The notes beneath the pieces were generated by a model. The model ran no database searches. It saw only the letters and a program-made list of their open reading frames with translations, and had not been told where the DNA came from. From assembly GCA_913057235.1 (NCBI GenBank), contig CAJXNI010000027.1:1-34641 (forward strand): a stretch of DNA of 34,641 nucleotides, in the 5' to 3' direction. The DNA comes from an uncultured Bacteroidota bacterium. Lineage in GTDB: Bacteria > Bacteroidota > Bacteroidia > Flavobacteriales > Schleiferiaceae. Positions 17,580 to 24,717 of the stretch are shown one piece after another; the stretch's first letter is position 1, and each line of letters starts with the position of its first letter. The position numbers and the translations under genes were made by a program.

Positions 17580-18857
17580 ATGAATATTTTAGTATTAGGA
17601 AGCGGAGGCCGCGAGCACGCTTTGGCTTGGAAGCTTGCCCAAAGTCCAAAGTGCCAGCAACTTTTTATTGCCCCCGGAAATGCCGGAACACAGTTAGTAG
17701 GCACTAATTTGGCGCTAGACCCAATGGATTTTAAAGCCATAGGAGCCCTTTGTAAGGAAGAAAATATTGCCATGGTGGTGGTAGGCCCAGAGGCGCCTTT
17801 GGTAGCTGGGTTGGTAGATTACTTTCAAAGCGAAACTGCCTTAAGCCACATTCAAATGATTGGCCCTGATAAGGCCGCTGCCCAATTAGAGGGAAGCAAG
17901 CGCGTGGCCAAAGAGTTTATGCAAAAACACCACATTCCTACCGCTTTGTACCAAAGCTTTAAAAAGGATGAATTGGCACAAGGCCAGGCATTTTTAGAGA
18001 AAATGCAGCCCCCCTATGTGCTCAAGGCCGATGGCTTAGCTGCTGGCAAAGGTGTACTCATTTTAGAAAGTTTACAAGAAGCTAAAGATGAATTAGCTGC
18101 TATGCTGCAAGGAAAATTTGGGGCCGCCAGTGATGAGGTGGTTATTGAAGAGTTTCTGAGTGGCCGTGAATTTTCGGTATTTGCCCTCACAGACGGGAAA
18201 AATTATCAGATTTTACCGGTGGCTAAGGATTACAAGCGCATAGGAGAAGGGGATACAGGATTAAATACCGGGGGCATGGGTGCGGTTTCACCAGTGGCTT
18301 TTGCCGATGAAAAACTCATGCAAAAAGTTGAAGAACGAATTGTGAAACCAACCATTTCAGGCATAGCCCAAGCGGGTAATTACTACCGTGGCTTTGTTTT
18401 CTTTGGTTTAATTGAGGTTAAAGGAGAGCCCTATGTTATTGAATACAATGTGCGCCTGGGAGATCCCGAAACCGAGGTGGTGCTGCCCCGGGTAAAAAAT
18501 GATTGGGTGCAGTTGCTTAAGGCTGCCGCTCAGGAGACTTTGGGTGGAGAACCTTTGGAGATTGATGAAAATTTTGCTTGCACAGTTATGGCCGTGTCTG
18601 AAGGTTACCCAGAAAGCTATGAGAAGGGTAAGGTCATTTCGGGTTTAACCCAAATACCTCAGCTACAAGATGTGATTAGTTTTCATGCAGGAACCAAAGC
18701 GCAGAATAAGGAAGTAGTGACTGCTGGTGGCAGAGTTATAGCTTTTACCGGCTTGGGCCCTACAAAAGAAAAGGCTTTGCAACACAGTTACAAAGCCTTA
18801 CAAACTATATGTTTTGAGGGGATAACGTACCGTACCGATATTGGCCACGATGCGTAA
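17580..18857 (+). CDS. purD: Phosphoribosylamine-glycine ligase (GAR synthetase)
   Basis: A 425-residue ATP-grasp enzyme of purine synthesis that joins glycine to phosphoribosylamine with ATP. The N-terminal domain carries G-S-G-G-R-E-H-A-L at residues 7-15 and V-V-V-G-P-E-A-P-L. The ATP-grasp domain has Y-V-L-K-A-D-G-L-A-A-G-K-G-V near 141-154 and the metal-binding N-V-R-L-G-D-P-E-T-E near 287-296. The C-terminal domain reads S-E-G-Y-P. Length is normal for a single-domain bacterial PurD. No other pur gene lies in the window; the gene is divergent from gdhA, linked through nitrogen supply, and convergent with the tiny membrane-protein gene that follows. Confidence 0.98.
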   Translation: MNILVLGSGGREHALAWKLAQSPKCQQLFIAPGNAGTQLVGTNLALDPMDFKAIGALCKEENIAMVVVGPEAPLVAGLVDYFQSETALSHIQMIGPDKAAAQLEGSKRVAKEFMQKHHIPTALYQSFKKDELAQGQAFLEKMQPPYVLKADGLAAGKGVLILESLQEAKDELAAMLQGKFGAASDEVVIEEFLSGREFSVFALTDGKNYQILPVAKDYKRIGEGDTGLNTGGMGAVSPVAFADEKLMQKVEERIVKPTISGIAQAGNYYRGFVFFGLIEVKGEPYVIEYNVRLGDPETEVVLPRVKNDWVQLLKAAAQETLGGEPLEIDENFACTVMAVSEGYPESYEKGKVISGLTQIPQLQDVISFHAGTKAQNKEVVTAGGRVIAFTGLGPTKEKALQHSYKALQTICFEGITYRTDIGHDA

Positions 18858-18864
18858 AAAGGCA

Positions 18865-19035
18865 TTACTTTTCGCCTCTGCGTTGGTGACCTAACATTTG
18901 TCCCATCCAGTATAAAAATAAAATGGAACCAATTAGTATAAATAAAAAGTTGGGGATATTTCCCAAAGTGGGAAGAATTTCAAAAGTCCAGAGAAGAAAA
19001 TCACCTAATCCTTCAACAATGTCTTTTACTTGCAT
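18865..19035 (-). CDS. Small conserved membrane protein, DUF6341-like
   Basis: A 56-codon gene. The protein starts M-Q-V-K-D-I-V-E-G-L-G-D-F, has one hydrophobic segment at about residues 28-45 (P-N-F-L-F-I-L-I-G-S-I-L-F-L-Y-W) and ends with a polar tail G-H-Q-R-R-G-E-K. This layout and the F-I-L-I-G-x-x-x-F-x-Y-W-M pattern match the small DUF6341 proteins of Flavobacteriia, which I recall next to purD and a DUF6427 gene, as here. Function is unknown. Support for a real gene: a complete promoter (19055-19086) sits right upstream, and the reading fills the gap between neighbours exactly. It lies convergent to purD, with seven bases between the stops. Confidence 0.78.
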   Translation of the reverse strand: MQVKDIVEGLGDFLLWTFEILPTLGNIPNFLFILIGSILFLYWMGQMLGHQRRGEK

Positions 19036-19054
19036 GGGGTTAAAATTTGGGCTT

Positions 19055-19086
19055 CAAAAGTAGCTAAAAAGCAATCATGTTTGCAA
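19055..19086 (-). promoter_or_regulatory. Complete promoter for the small DUF6341-like gene
   Basis: On the minus strand a -33 TTG at 19084-19086 and a perfect -7 TACTTTTG at 19055-19062 are separated by 21 bases, within the 17-23 range. The -33 element lies inside the first codons of the divergent DUF6427-like gene, so the two transcription starts overlap. Confidence 0.65.
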
Positions 19087-20027
19087 AACTGTTTGACCAT
19101 ATTAGCGTAGGGAGTTTGGTAAACGCTTTAACGTTTACCCTTTTGCTACTAAGTGCAGTATTTCTCTTGCCGGTTGAAAGTCTGCAAATCAAAATTTTGG
19201 GTCTATCTTTAAGGTTGCCTTCCTTGCCCACCCAGCTCTTGGCGGTGGTAATACCCTTAATTATTGCCGCAGCTTTTAATGAATACACTAATCGCACCCG
19301 GCTTTTTAATGGGCACAACCATCTTATGGTGTGTGTGGGTTTTCTGGTATTTGCCGCCTTATTGGCTGCCGGGGCCTTTGAGGCATTGGTCTTATTACCT
19401 ATAGCCTTTGTTTTTTACTGGAAATTAAGCCAACTGGTACGGGTAAAATCGGCCAAGTATTTATCCTTTGACATTGGCTTACTTATTGGGTTTTTCAGCT
19501 TGTTGTACCCACCACTTTTAGGCCTTTACCCCCTTCAATTAATGCTTACCTTTTTTCAGGGAAAGCTTAGCGCCCGGGCCTTTATGTCTGGTTTTTTAGG
19601 ACTTTGTGCCGGGGTTTTTTTTCCAGCCTTTGTGAGCAGTTGGTTTGGTTTTAATTTATTAACATATTGGTTGGCAGGCTTGCAAAAAATAAGCTTGTCA
19701 ATTAATGCCTTTGCGCAATTGAGTATGTGGACGCTGGTACCACTAGCTCTTTTGCTCTTAGCCGTTCTTCAAAAACTACCTGTCTTGTTAAGCAGGGCTA
19801 ATAATATGCAAAGGGTAACTTATAGTTTTTGGTATTTAGCCTTGGTGGGGGTGTTGGTGCTTTTACTCTTTTTAAGTAGCAAAATACTTTGGATGGTTTT
19901 TTTAATACCACCTTTTGCCTGGGTAATTAGTAAAGTGCTGGCCGAAAGTTCCAACAAATGGTTTCGCGATAGCTTGTACTTGCTTTTGGCAGCTGCTGCG
20001 CTCATTCAGCTTCAGCATGTAGGATAA
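19077..20027 (+). CDS. Polytopic inner-membrane protein, DUF6427-like
   Basis: A 316-residue protein with about ten hydrophobic segments and very few charged residues, for example residues 15-33, 52-67, 82-115 and 125-150. The arrangement (Met-Phe-x-K-L-F-D start, tandem Leu-rich helices) and position beside purD and a DUF6341-like gene match the DUF6427 family of Flavobacteriia. Its function is unknown; it has no transporter motif I can recognise. The two stops with the convergent thioesterase are two bases apart. The ATG is 41 bases from the start of the divergent small gene. Family assignment is moderate since it rests on topology and neighbourhood more than on motifs. Confidence 0.65.
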   Translation: MFAKLFDHISVGSLVNALTFTLLLLSAVFLLPVESLQIKILGLSLRLPSLPTQLLAVVIPLIIAAAFNEYTNRTRLFNGHNHLMVCVGFLVFAALLAAGAFEALVLLPIAFVFYWKLSQLVRVKSAKYLSFDIGLLIGFFSLLYPPLLGLYPLQLMLTFFQGKLSARAFMSGFLGLCAGVFFPAFVSSWFGFNLLTYWLAGLQKISLSINAFAQLSMWTLVPLALLLLAVLQKLPVLLSRANNMQRVTYSFWYLALVGVLVLLLFLSSKILWMVFLIPPFAWVISKVLAESSNKWFRDSLYLLLAAAALIQLQHVG

Positions 20028-20029
20028 AG

Positions 20030-20566
20030 CTATTCTGTATCCGTACCCTCTTCCCCTAAAAAAAGAGCCTTCAATTCAGTAGCGTCTGATGGGTTCATCT
20101 TTCCCGCTAAAATCAAGGCCAGTTGTTTTCTGCGTAAGGCGCCCTCATAACGGGTTTTTTCAACTTCCGTTTCAGGAATTACCTCTGGCACCCCAATAGG
20201 GTTTCCTAATTGGTCAACCGCTACAAAAGTGTAGATGGCTTCATTGGCTTTGGTTTTTTTGCCAGCTACGGTTTGGTCTTCAATATATACATCTACAAAA
20301 ACTTCTATACTGGAAGAAAAAGCGCGAGACACCTTGGCTTCTAAAGTAACAATGGCACCTTGCGGTATAGGCTGGTTAAAGGAAACATTGTTAACTGAAG
20401 CCGTGACCACAATCCGCTTGCAATGCCTGTGGGCCGCAATAGCCGCAGAACGATCCATCCAACTAAGCAGCTGGCCACCAAAAAGATTTTTAAGATTATT
20501 GGTATCGTTGGGAAGAACTATCTCGGTGAGAACCGTTAATGATTCCCGCGGTGTTTTAGCTTTCAT
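20030..20566 (-). CDS. Hotdog-fold acyl-CoA thioesterase (BACH/YciA type)
   Basis: A 178-residue single hotdog domain enzyme that hydrolyses acyl-CoA to free acid and CoA. The signature T-x-x-V-L-P-N-D-T-N-N-L-K-N-L-F-G-G-Q-L-L-S-W-M-D is at about 11-37; the Asn and Asp residues in this stretch contribute to the active site. A second motif V-T-A-S-V-N-N-V-S-F-N-Q-P-I follows at about 52-65, and A-I-Y-T-F-V-A-V-D near 111. Chain-length preference cannot be inferred. A perfect -7 box and a palindrome lie just before the ATG, giving a very short leader. It is downstream of, and on the same strand as, the HU-SPOR gene. Confidence 0.9.
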   Translation of the reverse strand: MKAKTPRESLTVLTEIVLPNDTNNLKNLFGGQLLSWMDRSAAIAAHRHCKRIVVTASVNNVSFNQPIPQGAIVTLEAKVSRAFSSSIEVFVDVYIEDQTVAGKKTKANEAIYTFVAVDQLGNPIGVPEVIPETEVEKTRYEGALRRKQLALILAGKMNPSDATELKALFLGEEGTDTE

Positions 20567-20588
20567 GCAGAAATTTTCTGCAAAATTA
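20567..20588 (-). promoter_or_regulatory. -7 box and overlapping palindrome at the thioesterase start
   Basis: On the minus strand TAATTTTG (20581-20588) is a perfect -7 box. It is followed directly by a 15-base palindrome, 7-bp arms GCAGAAA and TTTCTGC around one base (20567-20581), that ends at the ATG. The probable transcription start falls inside the palindrome, so it could be an operator or a leader hairpin covering the start codon. Confidence 0.5.
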
Positions 20589-20593
20589 CGGCT

Positions 20594-21760
20594 TTAATTC
20601 TCGTTAAGCCATGCTTTGTAGTTCACTTGGGTGCGAATGTCTTGCAACATTTCCAAGGCAGTACTTCTACTACTATGGCGGCCTACGGCCACGCGTGTGT
20701 ACTCACCGTAAGTGCCTGCTAAATAGGCCTCGTAACCGCGGGCCTCAAGAGCCGTAATATATTTATTCGCATTGCTTTTGTCGCTAAAAGATCCCACTAC
20801 AATTTGAAAAGCAGGTTGCTCTAGAGGGGCCGTAGCAGATGCTTCAGAAGAGCTGTTGTAGGTGCTTTCACTGTTGGCTCTGGAAGCATCGGCCGCAGAG
20901 CCTGTGCTTGAATTCATTTCTTCACTTTCACTGGAACTCACAGGAGCCTCTTCTACACCATAGTCGCTTTTTTCAGCGTCTGATATTTCCTGGCTTTCAG
21001 CCGGGCCGTCTTTTAAATTGTAAAGACCTTCTTCCTTGCTCTTTTCAGACTCTGTAGAAACGCGGTTGGCCTCCGCATTACTATCCTCTCTATTTGCTTT
21101 TGCGTCACGGTCTTCTACAAAAACATTGCTGATGTATCCGGCCGCGCTGTCTACTTTTTCAGGATTGTAATAACTGTACAAGGCAATGGCAAATACCGGA
21201 CCCAAAATGGCGGCCCATTTTATCCAGCCATTGTTAGATTTAGATTTTCCTTTGCCTTCACTGTTTTTTTGGGCAGCTTTAGCATTGGATTTGTTCTCAA
21301 TGGCGCGGTTTACGCTGCGTTTAATTTGTTGTTCTCGCTCCATAGCGGTAGCTCTAAAAATATTTAAACCGTAAGAATGGATGTTATAATTAATGTCTAA
21401 AGCCGGGCTAAATTGAAGCAGGTTTTCAGCGTCATAGAATAAGCGCCCTACGCCATACAAGTTTATTTTTTTGCCTGATTGAAGAATTCTTCGCCAACTG
21501 CGTGTTGAGAAGGCAATGCTTTCCAAAGCTCTTTCATAACTCACCCCTTCTACTTTGGCAATGTGCTTGGCTAATAAGCCATCATTTTCATTAATGCGTT
21601 GGTTAAAGGCCACTCGCTTAGAGGGTGGTCTAAACATGTTGGTGGCTTGATTTACCTCAGCCGGGTGGTAACGAGTTAAAAAGGCACCGAAACCAGGCAC
21701 TACCACACACTCATGGTAATATAAAAGGTCGCTTATATGTTGATCTATGGTGGTTCTCAC
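20594..21760 (-). CDS. HU-CCDC81 and SPOR domain-containing envelope protein
   Basis: A 388-residue protein starting at GTG. Residues 1-145 contain a tandem HU-CCDC81-type domain (L-L-Y-Y-H-E-C-V-V-V-P-G-F-G-A-F, then G-K-K-I-N-L-Y-G-V-G-R-L). Residues about 180-200 form one transmembrane helix (W-A-A-I-L-G-P-V-F-A-I-A-L). A long Ser/Glu-rich linker fills 215-310, and a SPOR domain at about 312-386 ends the protein (F-Q-I-V-V-G-S-F, A-L-E-A-R-G-Y-E-A-Y). SPOR domains bind denuded peptidoglycan at the division septum, and the HU-like part would be cytosolic. This two-part design is widespread in Bacteroidota; its role is probably in division or cell-wall organisation. The -7 box at 21768-21775 sits right before the start. 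Confidence 0.9.
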   Translation of the reverse strand: MRTTIDQHISDLLYYHECVVVPGFGAFLTRYHPAEVNQATNMFRPPSKRVAFNQRINENDGLLAKHIAKVEGVSYERALESIAFSTRSWRRILQSGKKINLYGVGRLFYDAENLLQFSPALDINYNIHSYGLNIFRATAMEREQQIKRSVNRAIENKSNAKAAQKNSEGKGKSKSNNGWIKWAAILGPVFAIALYSYYNPEKVDSAAGYISNVFVEDRDAKANREDSNAEANRVSTESEKSKEEGLYNLKDGPAESQEISDAEKSDYGVEEAPVSSSESEEMNSSTGSAADASRANSESTYNSSSEASATAPLEQPAFQIVVGSFSDKSNANKYITALEARGYEAYLAGTYGEYTRVAVGRHSSRSTALEMLQDIRTQVNYKAWLNEN

Positions 21761-21767
21761 AATGAAA

Positions 21768-21775
21768 CAAATCTA
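21768..21775 (-). promoter_or_regulatory. -7 promoter box for the HU-SPOR gene
   Basis: TAGATTTG on the minus strand matches TAnnTTTG exactly and lies seven bases before the GTG start, so the transcript should be almost leaderless. No -33 TTG at normal spacing. Confidence 0.45.
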
Positions 21776-21868
21776 CAAAAATGACTCAATACTGCCACTG
21801 CTTAAGAACAATGCGACTTTAAAATTAGGCAATTCACTAAATTTCAAGGCCCAATAATTTTAGTACCT

Positions 21869-22978
21869 ATGTTTAAACCTGGAACTGAACTGCATTATCA
21901 AATTGCCTTAACCTTAACCCACGGTCTTGGCCCTCGGCTAGCTAAAAGGCTCATCAGTACTTTTGGCAGTGCTCAGGCTGTTTTTAAGGCCTCCCAAAAG
22001 GACTTGGCTCAGGTAGAGCGCATAACTCAACCGGTTTTGTCCGATTTAAAAAACACTAAACATCTGGCTAGAGCCGAACAAGAATTAGAGTTCATGGAAA
22101 AGCATGGGCTCAAGGCCCACTTCTTTCTAGATAAAAGCTACCCTCGCAGACTGCGCCACTGTGAAGACGGCCCGCTCATTTTGTATCAAAAAGGAAACTG
22201 CAACCTTAATAGGGCCAAGGTTTTGGCGGTGGTTGGCACCCGTAACGCTACAGACTATGGTAAAAACTTTACGGCCAGGTTTACGGAGGAACTCAAGAAC
22301 ATGAGCCCCTTAATTGTAAGCGGTATGGCCTACGGTATTGACGCGGCTGCTCACCGGGGTGCTTTAGACCACAAAATACCTACCGTAGGGGTTATGGCCC
22401 ACGGTTTAGATAAAGTTTACCCGCATCTGCATCGTAAACTAGCGGAGGAGATTATAGCGGCCGGGGGCGCTCTCATCTCTGAATTTATAAGCGGATCTAA
22501 GCCCGATAGGGAAAACTTTCCAAAACGAAACCGCATTATTGCCGGCATGAGCGATGCTACCTTGGTGGTAGAGGCGGGCAAAAAGGGTGGAGCTCTCATT
22601 ACCGCAGACTTAGCCAATAGCTACCACCGCGATGTTTTTGCCGTGCCAGGCCGCGTAAATGATCGTTCCAGTGAAGGATGCAATCAACTTATTAAAAGCA
22701 ATCAGGCGGCTTTATTCACCGGAGTAAAAGACTTGGAATACATTATGGGCTGGCAGCAAGATAAATCTAAAACCATTCAGTCTGAGCTTTTTACCAGCCT
22801 TACGGCCGAAGAGCAGGAACTTTTTGACCTCCTGGAAAAAGAGAACCGCGGCCTAGAGTTAGAATACATTTGCAACCAATTGGGAAAAACCACCTCCAAG
22901 GCATTGCAAGCTTTAATGACTCTTGAACTCAAGGGCATGGTTAGAGCTTTGCCAGGAAAAGTCTACACCAAAGGTTAA
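21869..22978 (+). CDS. dprA: DNA-processing protein DprA/Smf
   Basis: A 369-residue protein that loads RecA on incoming single-stranded DNA during natural transformation. Residues 1-70 hold a helix-hairpin-helix-like domain (L-T-H-G-L-G-P-R-L-A-K-R-L). The Rossmann-like DprA domain spans about 75-290, with A-V-V-G-T-R-N-A-T-D-Y-G and V-S-G-M-A-Y-G-I-D-A-A-A-H-R-G-A-L. Residues F-P-K-R-N-R-I-I-A-G-M-S (about 212-223) are also typical. The C-terminal winged helix (L-E-Y-I-C-N-Q-L-G-K-T-T-S-K-A-L-Q-A-L) is at about 325-355. Length is normal. It sits just upstream of a lone receiver-domain gene. Other competence genes are not seen in the window. Confidence 0.97.
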   Translation: MFKPGTELHYQIALTLTHGLGPRLAKRLISTFGSAQAVFKASQKDLAQVERITQPVLSDLKNTKHLARAEQELEFMEKHGLKAHFFLDKSYPRRLRHCEDGPLILYQKGNCNLNRAKVLAVVGTRNATDYGKNFTARFTEELKNMSPLIVSGMAYGIDAAAHRGALDHKIPTVGVMAHGLDKVYPHLHRKLAEEIIAAGGALISEFISGSKPDRENFPKRNRIIAGMSDATLVVEAGKKGGALITADLANSYHRDVFAVPGRVNDRSSEGCNQLIKSNQAALFTGVKDLEYIMGWQQDKSKTIQSELFTSLTAEEQELFDLLEKENRGLELEYICNQLGKTTSKALQALMTLELKGMVRALPGKVYTKG

Positions 22979-23025
22979 AGCATTTTTTCGAATTGGTTAC
23001 ATTAGCCCAAAATTGCTGGAGGGGC

Positions 23026-23400
23026 ATGGAAACACCTGCAAATCGTAAGCTTTTAATGGCTGAAGACAATGCTATAAATCGTAAGCGGGTAGATTTACTT
23101 TTCCAACGGCATGGTATTACCTTAAATTTTGCCAATAACGGAGAAGATGCATTTAATTATGTGTTAAATGATAGCTTTGACTTGATACTTACGGGTAATG
23201 AAATGCCAATATTAGGCGGTGTTACAGCCACTCAAAAAATAAAAGAAGCATTGGGTGAGCAGGCTCCCCTGATTATCGCCTTAACGGCTCATGCCCTGGA
23301 AGGTGAGCGTGAAGAATTCTTAAACCAGGGTTTTGATGAATACCTAGGTAAGCCCATAAAAATGGAGGAGCTTAATGAACGGGTTCGTGAGCTCCTGTAA
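23026..23400 (+). CDS. Single-domain receiver protein lacking the phospho-acceptor aspartate
   Basis: A 124-residue CheY-like receiver with no output domain. Acidic pocket Glu13-Asp14 (A-E-D-N), the switch Thr87 (L-T-A) and Lys109 (G-K-P-I) are present. The segment D-L-I-L-T-G-N-E-M-P aligns with the usual D-L-I-L-M-D-I-Q-M-P, so the acceptor Asp is Gly57 (GGT). It therefore cannot be phosphorylated in the normal way and may be a pseudo-receiver that binds other partners, or a protein that lost function. ATG at 23026 is chosen over the TTG at 22993 because residues before it are not conserved in the family. It lies 47 bases after dprA on the same strand. Confidence 0.85.
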   Translation: METPANRKLLMAEDNAINRKRVDLLFQRHGITLNFANNGEDAFNYVLNDSFDLILTGNEMPILGGVTATQKIKEALGEQAPLIIALTAHALEGEREEFLNQGFDEYLGKPIKMEELNERVRELL

Positions 23401-23401
23401 T

Positions 23402-23409
23402 TACTTTTG
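23402..23409 (+). promoter_or_regulatory. -7 promoter box ahead of the glycosyltransferase cluster
   Basis: TACTTTTG, a perfect -7 match, lies 11 bases before the TTG start of the first glycosyltransferase and 2 bases after the receiver stop. It suggests that the 23.4-25.5 kb operon has its own near-leaderless promoter. Confidence 0.55.
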
Positions 23410-23420
23410 CCAGTATTAGT

Positions 23421-24122
23421 TTGGCCACTCTCAATCCCTATTTAAGTATTATTATCCCCACCTTTAATGAGGAGGCAAACCTCAAGCGCTTAGCGCCCCA
23501 TATTTCGGCTCCGCATATTCAGGTAATTGTAAGTGACGGAGGCAGCACAGACGACACCCCTCAATTGGCCCGTGAGCTAGGCTTTGCAGTAGTCAAGTCT
23601 CCTAAAAAAGGCCGAGGCCCTCAACTTAACCAAGGCGCAAAGCTGGCTAAGGCGCCGGTGCTCTTTTTTCTGCATGCAGATTGTAAGCCACCAGAAGGAT
23701 TTGATCAAGCTATTAAGCAAACCATAGCCAAAGGCTATAGCAGTGGTTGCTTTAGATTGCAATTTGATTGGAACCACTGGCTATTAAGTTTTAGCGCCTA
23801 CCTCACCCGTTTTAATTTTAATGCAGTGCGTTTTGGAGACCAGGGTTTCTTTGTAACCCATGCGCTTTGGCAACAATTACACGGCTATAACACAGAGCTA
23901 CTATTAATGGAAGATCAAGATATTGTGCGCAGAGCGCGAAAACTCGAGACTTTTAAAATTGTGGCTAAACCAATGCTTACTTCGGCCCGTAAGTATAGAG
24001 CCAACGGAGCCCTGCGTTTACAGTGGATTTATTTTAACATTTGGTGGCGCTTTTACAGAGGCTATCCTCAAAAGGAATTACTAAATTATTACCGTCAAAA
24101 AATAGTTGATGACCGGCAGTAA
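23421..24122 (+). CDS. TIGR04283-family glycosyltransferase 2 (arsenosugar-associated)
   Basis: A 233-residue GT-A-fold family 2 glycosyltransferase. The nucleotide-sugar site reads S-I-I-I-P-T-F-N-E-E near residue 9, V-I-V-S-D-G-G-S-T-D-D-T near 36, and F-F-L-H-A-D-C-K-P-P with the metal-binding D near 79. The G-F-D-Q-A-I and F-G-D-Q-G-F-F segments fit the TIGR04283 subfamily. These proteins usually stand beside TIGR04282 partners and have been tied to arsenosugar synthesis mainly by gene neighbourhood, so the sugar acceptor is unproven. The start is TTG (M-A-T-L-N-P-Y-L); no in-frame ATG precedes the motif. It overlaps the next gene by 14 bases. Confidence 0.88.
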   Translation: MATLNPYLSIIIPTFNEEANLKRLAPHISAPHIQVIVSDGGSTDDTPQLARELGFAVVKSPKKGRGPQLNQGAKLAKAPVLFFLHADCKPPEGFDQAIKQTIAKGYSSGCFRLQFDWNHWLLSFSAYLTRFNFNAVRFGDQGFFVTHALWQQLHGYNTELLLMEDQDIVRRARKLETFKIVAKPMLTSARKYRANGALRLQWIYFNIWWRFYRGYPQKELLNYYRQKIVDDRQ

Positions 24123-24717
24123 ATCTTCCCGTACGTTATTAATTTTTGTTAAACAACCCATCCCCGGAAGGGTGAAAACCAGGCTGGGTAAAAGCATTGG
24201 CCACCCGGCTGCTGCCGAAGTGTATAAAAAACTATTACACCACACCAAGCAAGAAGCTATGAAGGTGGCCGCCCAGCGCCAAGTATGGTATGGCCAGGCT
24301 GTAGCCGATGATGATTTATGGCAGGCGCCACATTTTACCCGGTATGCTCAGCCGCAAGAAGACCTGGGCGGCCGCATGGCATTCGCCTTTAAAGAGGCCT
24401 TTGCCCAGGGAGCACAAAAAGTGGTGATTATTGGTTCAGACTGTCCGCAGTTAAGTGCCTCAGTTGTAGAGCAAGCGTTTGAAGTCCTGGATCATGATGA
24501 GGTAGTGCTTGGCCCTGCAGCCGATGGGGGTTATTACCTCTTAGGTCTGCGTCATTTTTATGACCTTTTTAATCGGGTGAATTGGAGCACGGCTCAGGTT
24601 CTAGCCCAAACCCAGGAAAAAATTGAACAGAATGGCCTAAGTTTTCAACTTTTGCCCACCTTAAGCGATTTAGATACTCTAGAAGATTTAAAGAAATTTC
24701 CAGAATATGACCCATAA
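24109..24717 (+). CDS. TIGR04282-family glycosyltransferase (DUF2064)
   Basis: A 202-residue nucleotidyltransferase-like protein of the DUF2064/TIGR04282 family. It shows L-L-I-F-V-K-Q-P-I-P-G-R-V-K-T-R-L-G near residue 10, E-D-L-G-G-R-M near 85, V-V-I-I-G-S-D-C-P-Q-L near 107, and L-G-P-A-A-D-G-G-Y-Y-L-L-G near 135. These resemble CofC/MobA-type sugar-phosphate or nucleotide binding sites. It is the usual partner of the TIGR04283 protein. ATG at 24109 overlaps the previous gene by 14 bases and its end overlaps the next gene by 11, so the three are translationally coupled. Confidence 0.88.
   Translation: MTGSKSSRTLLIFVKQPIPGRVKTRLGKSIGHPAAAEVYKKLLHHTKQEAMKVAAQRQVWYGQAVADDDLWQAPHFTRYAQPQEDLGGRMAFAFKEAFAQGAQKVVIIGSDCPQLSASVVEQAFEVLDHDEVVLGPAADGGYYLLGLRHFYDLFNRVNWSTAQVLAQTQEKIEQNGLSFQLLPTLSDLDTLEDLKKFPEYDP

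Noticed and set aside
22993-23025. TTG start adding eleven residues to the receiver
   Set aside because: The extra residues do not fit the receiver fold, and an ATG follows immediately before the domain.
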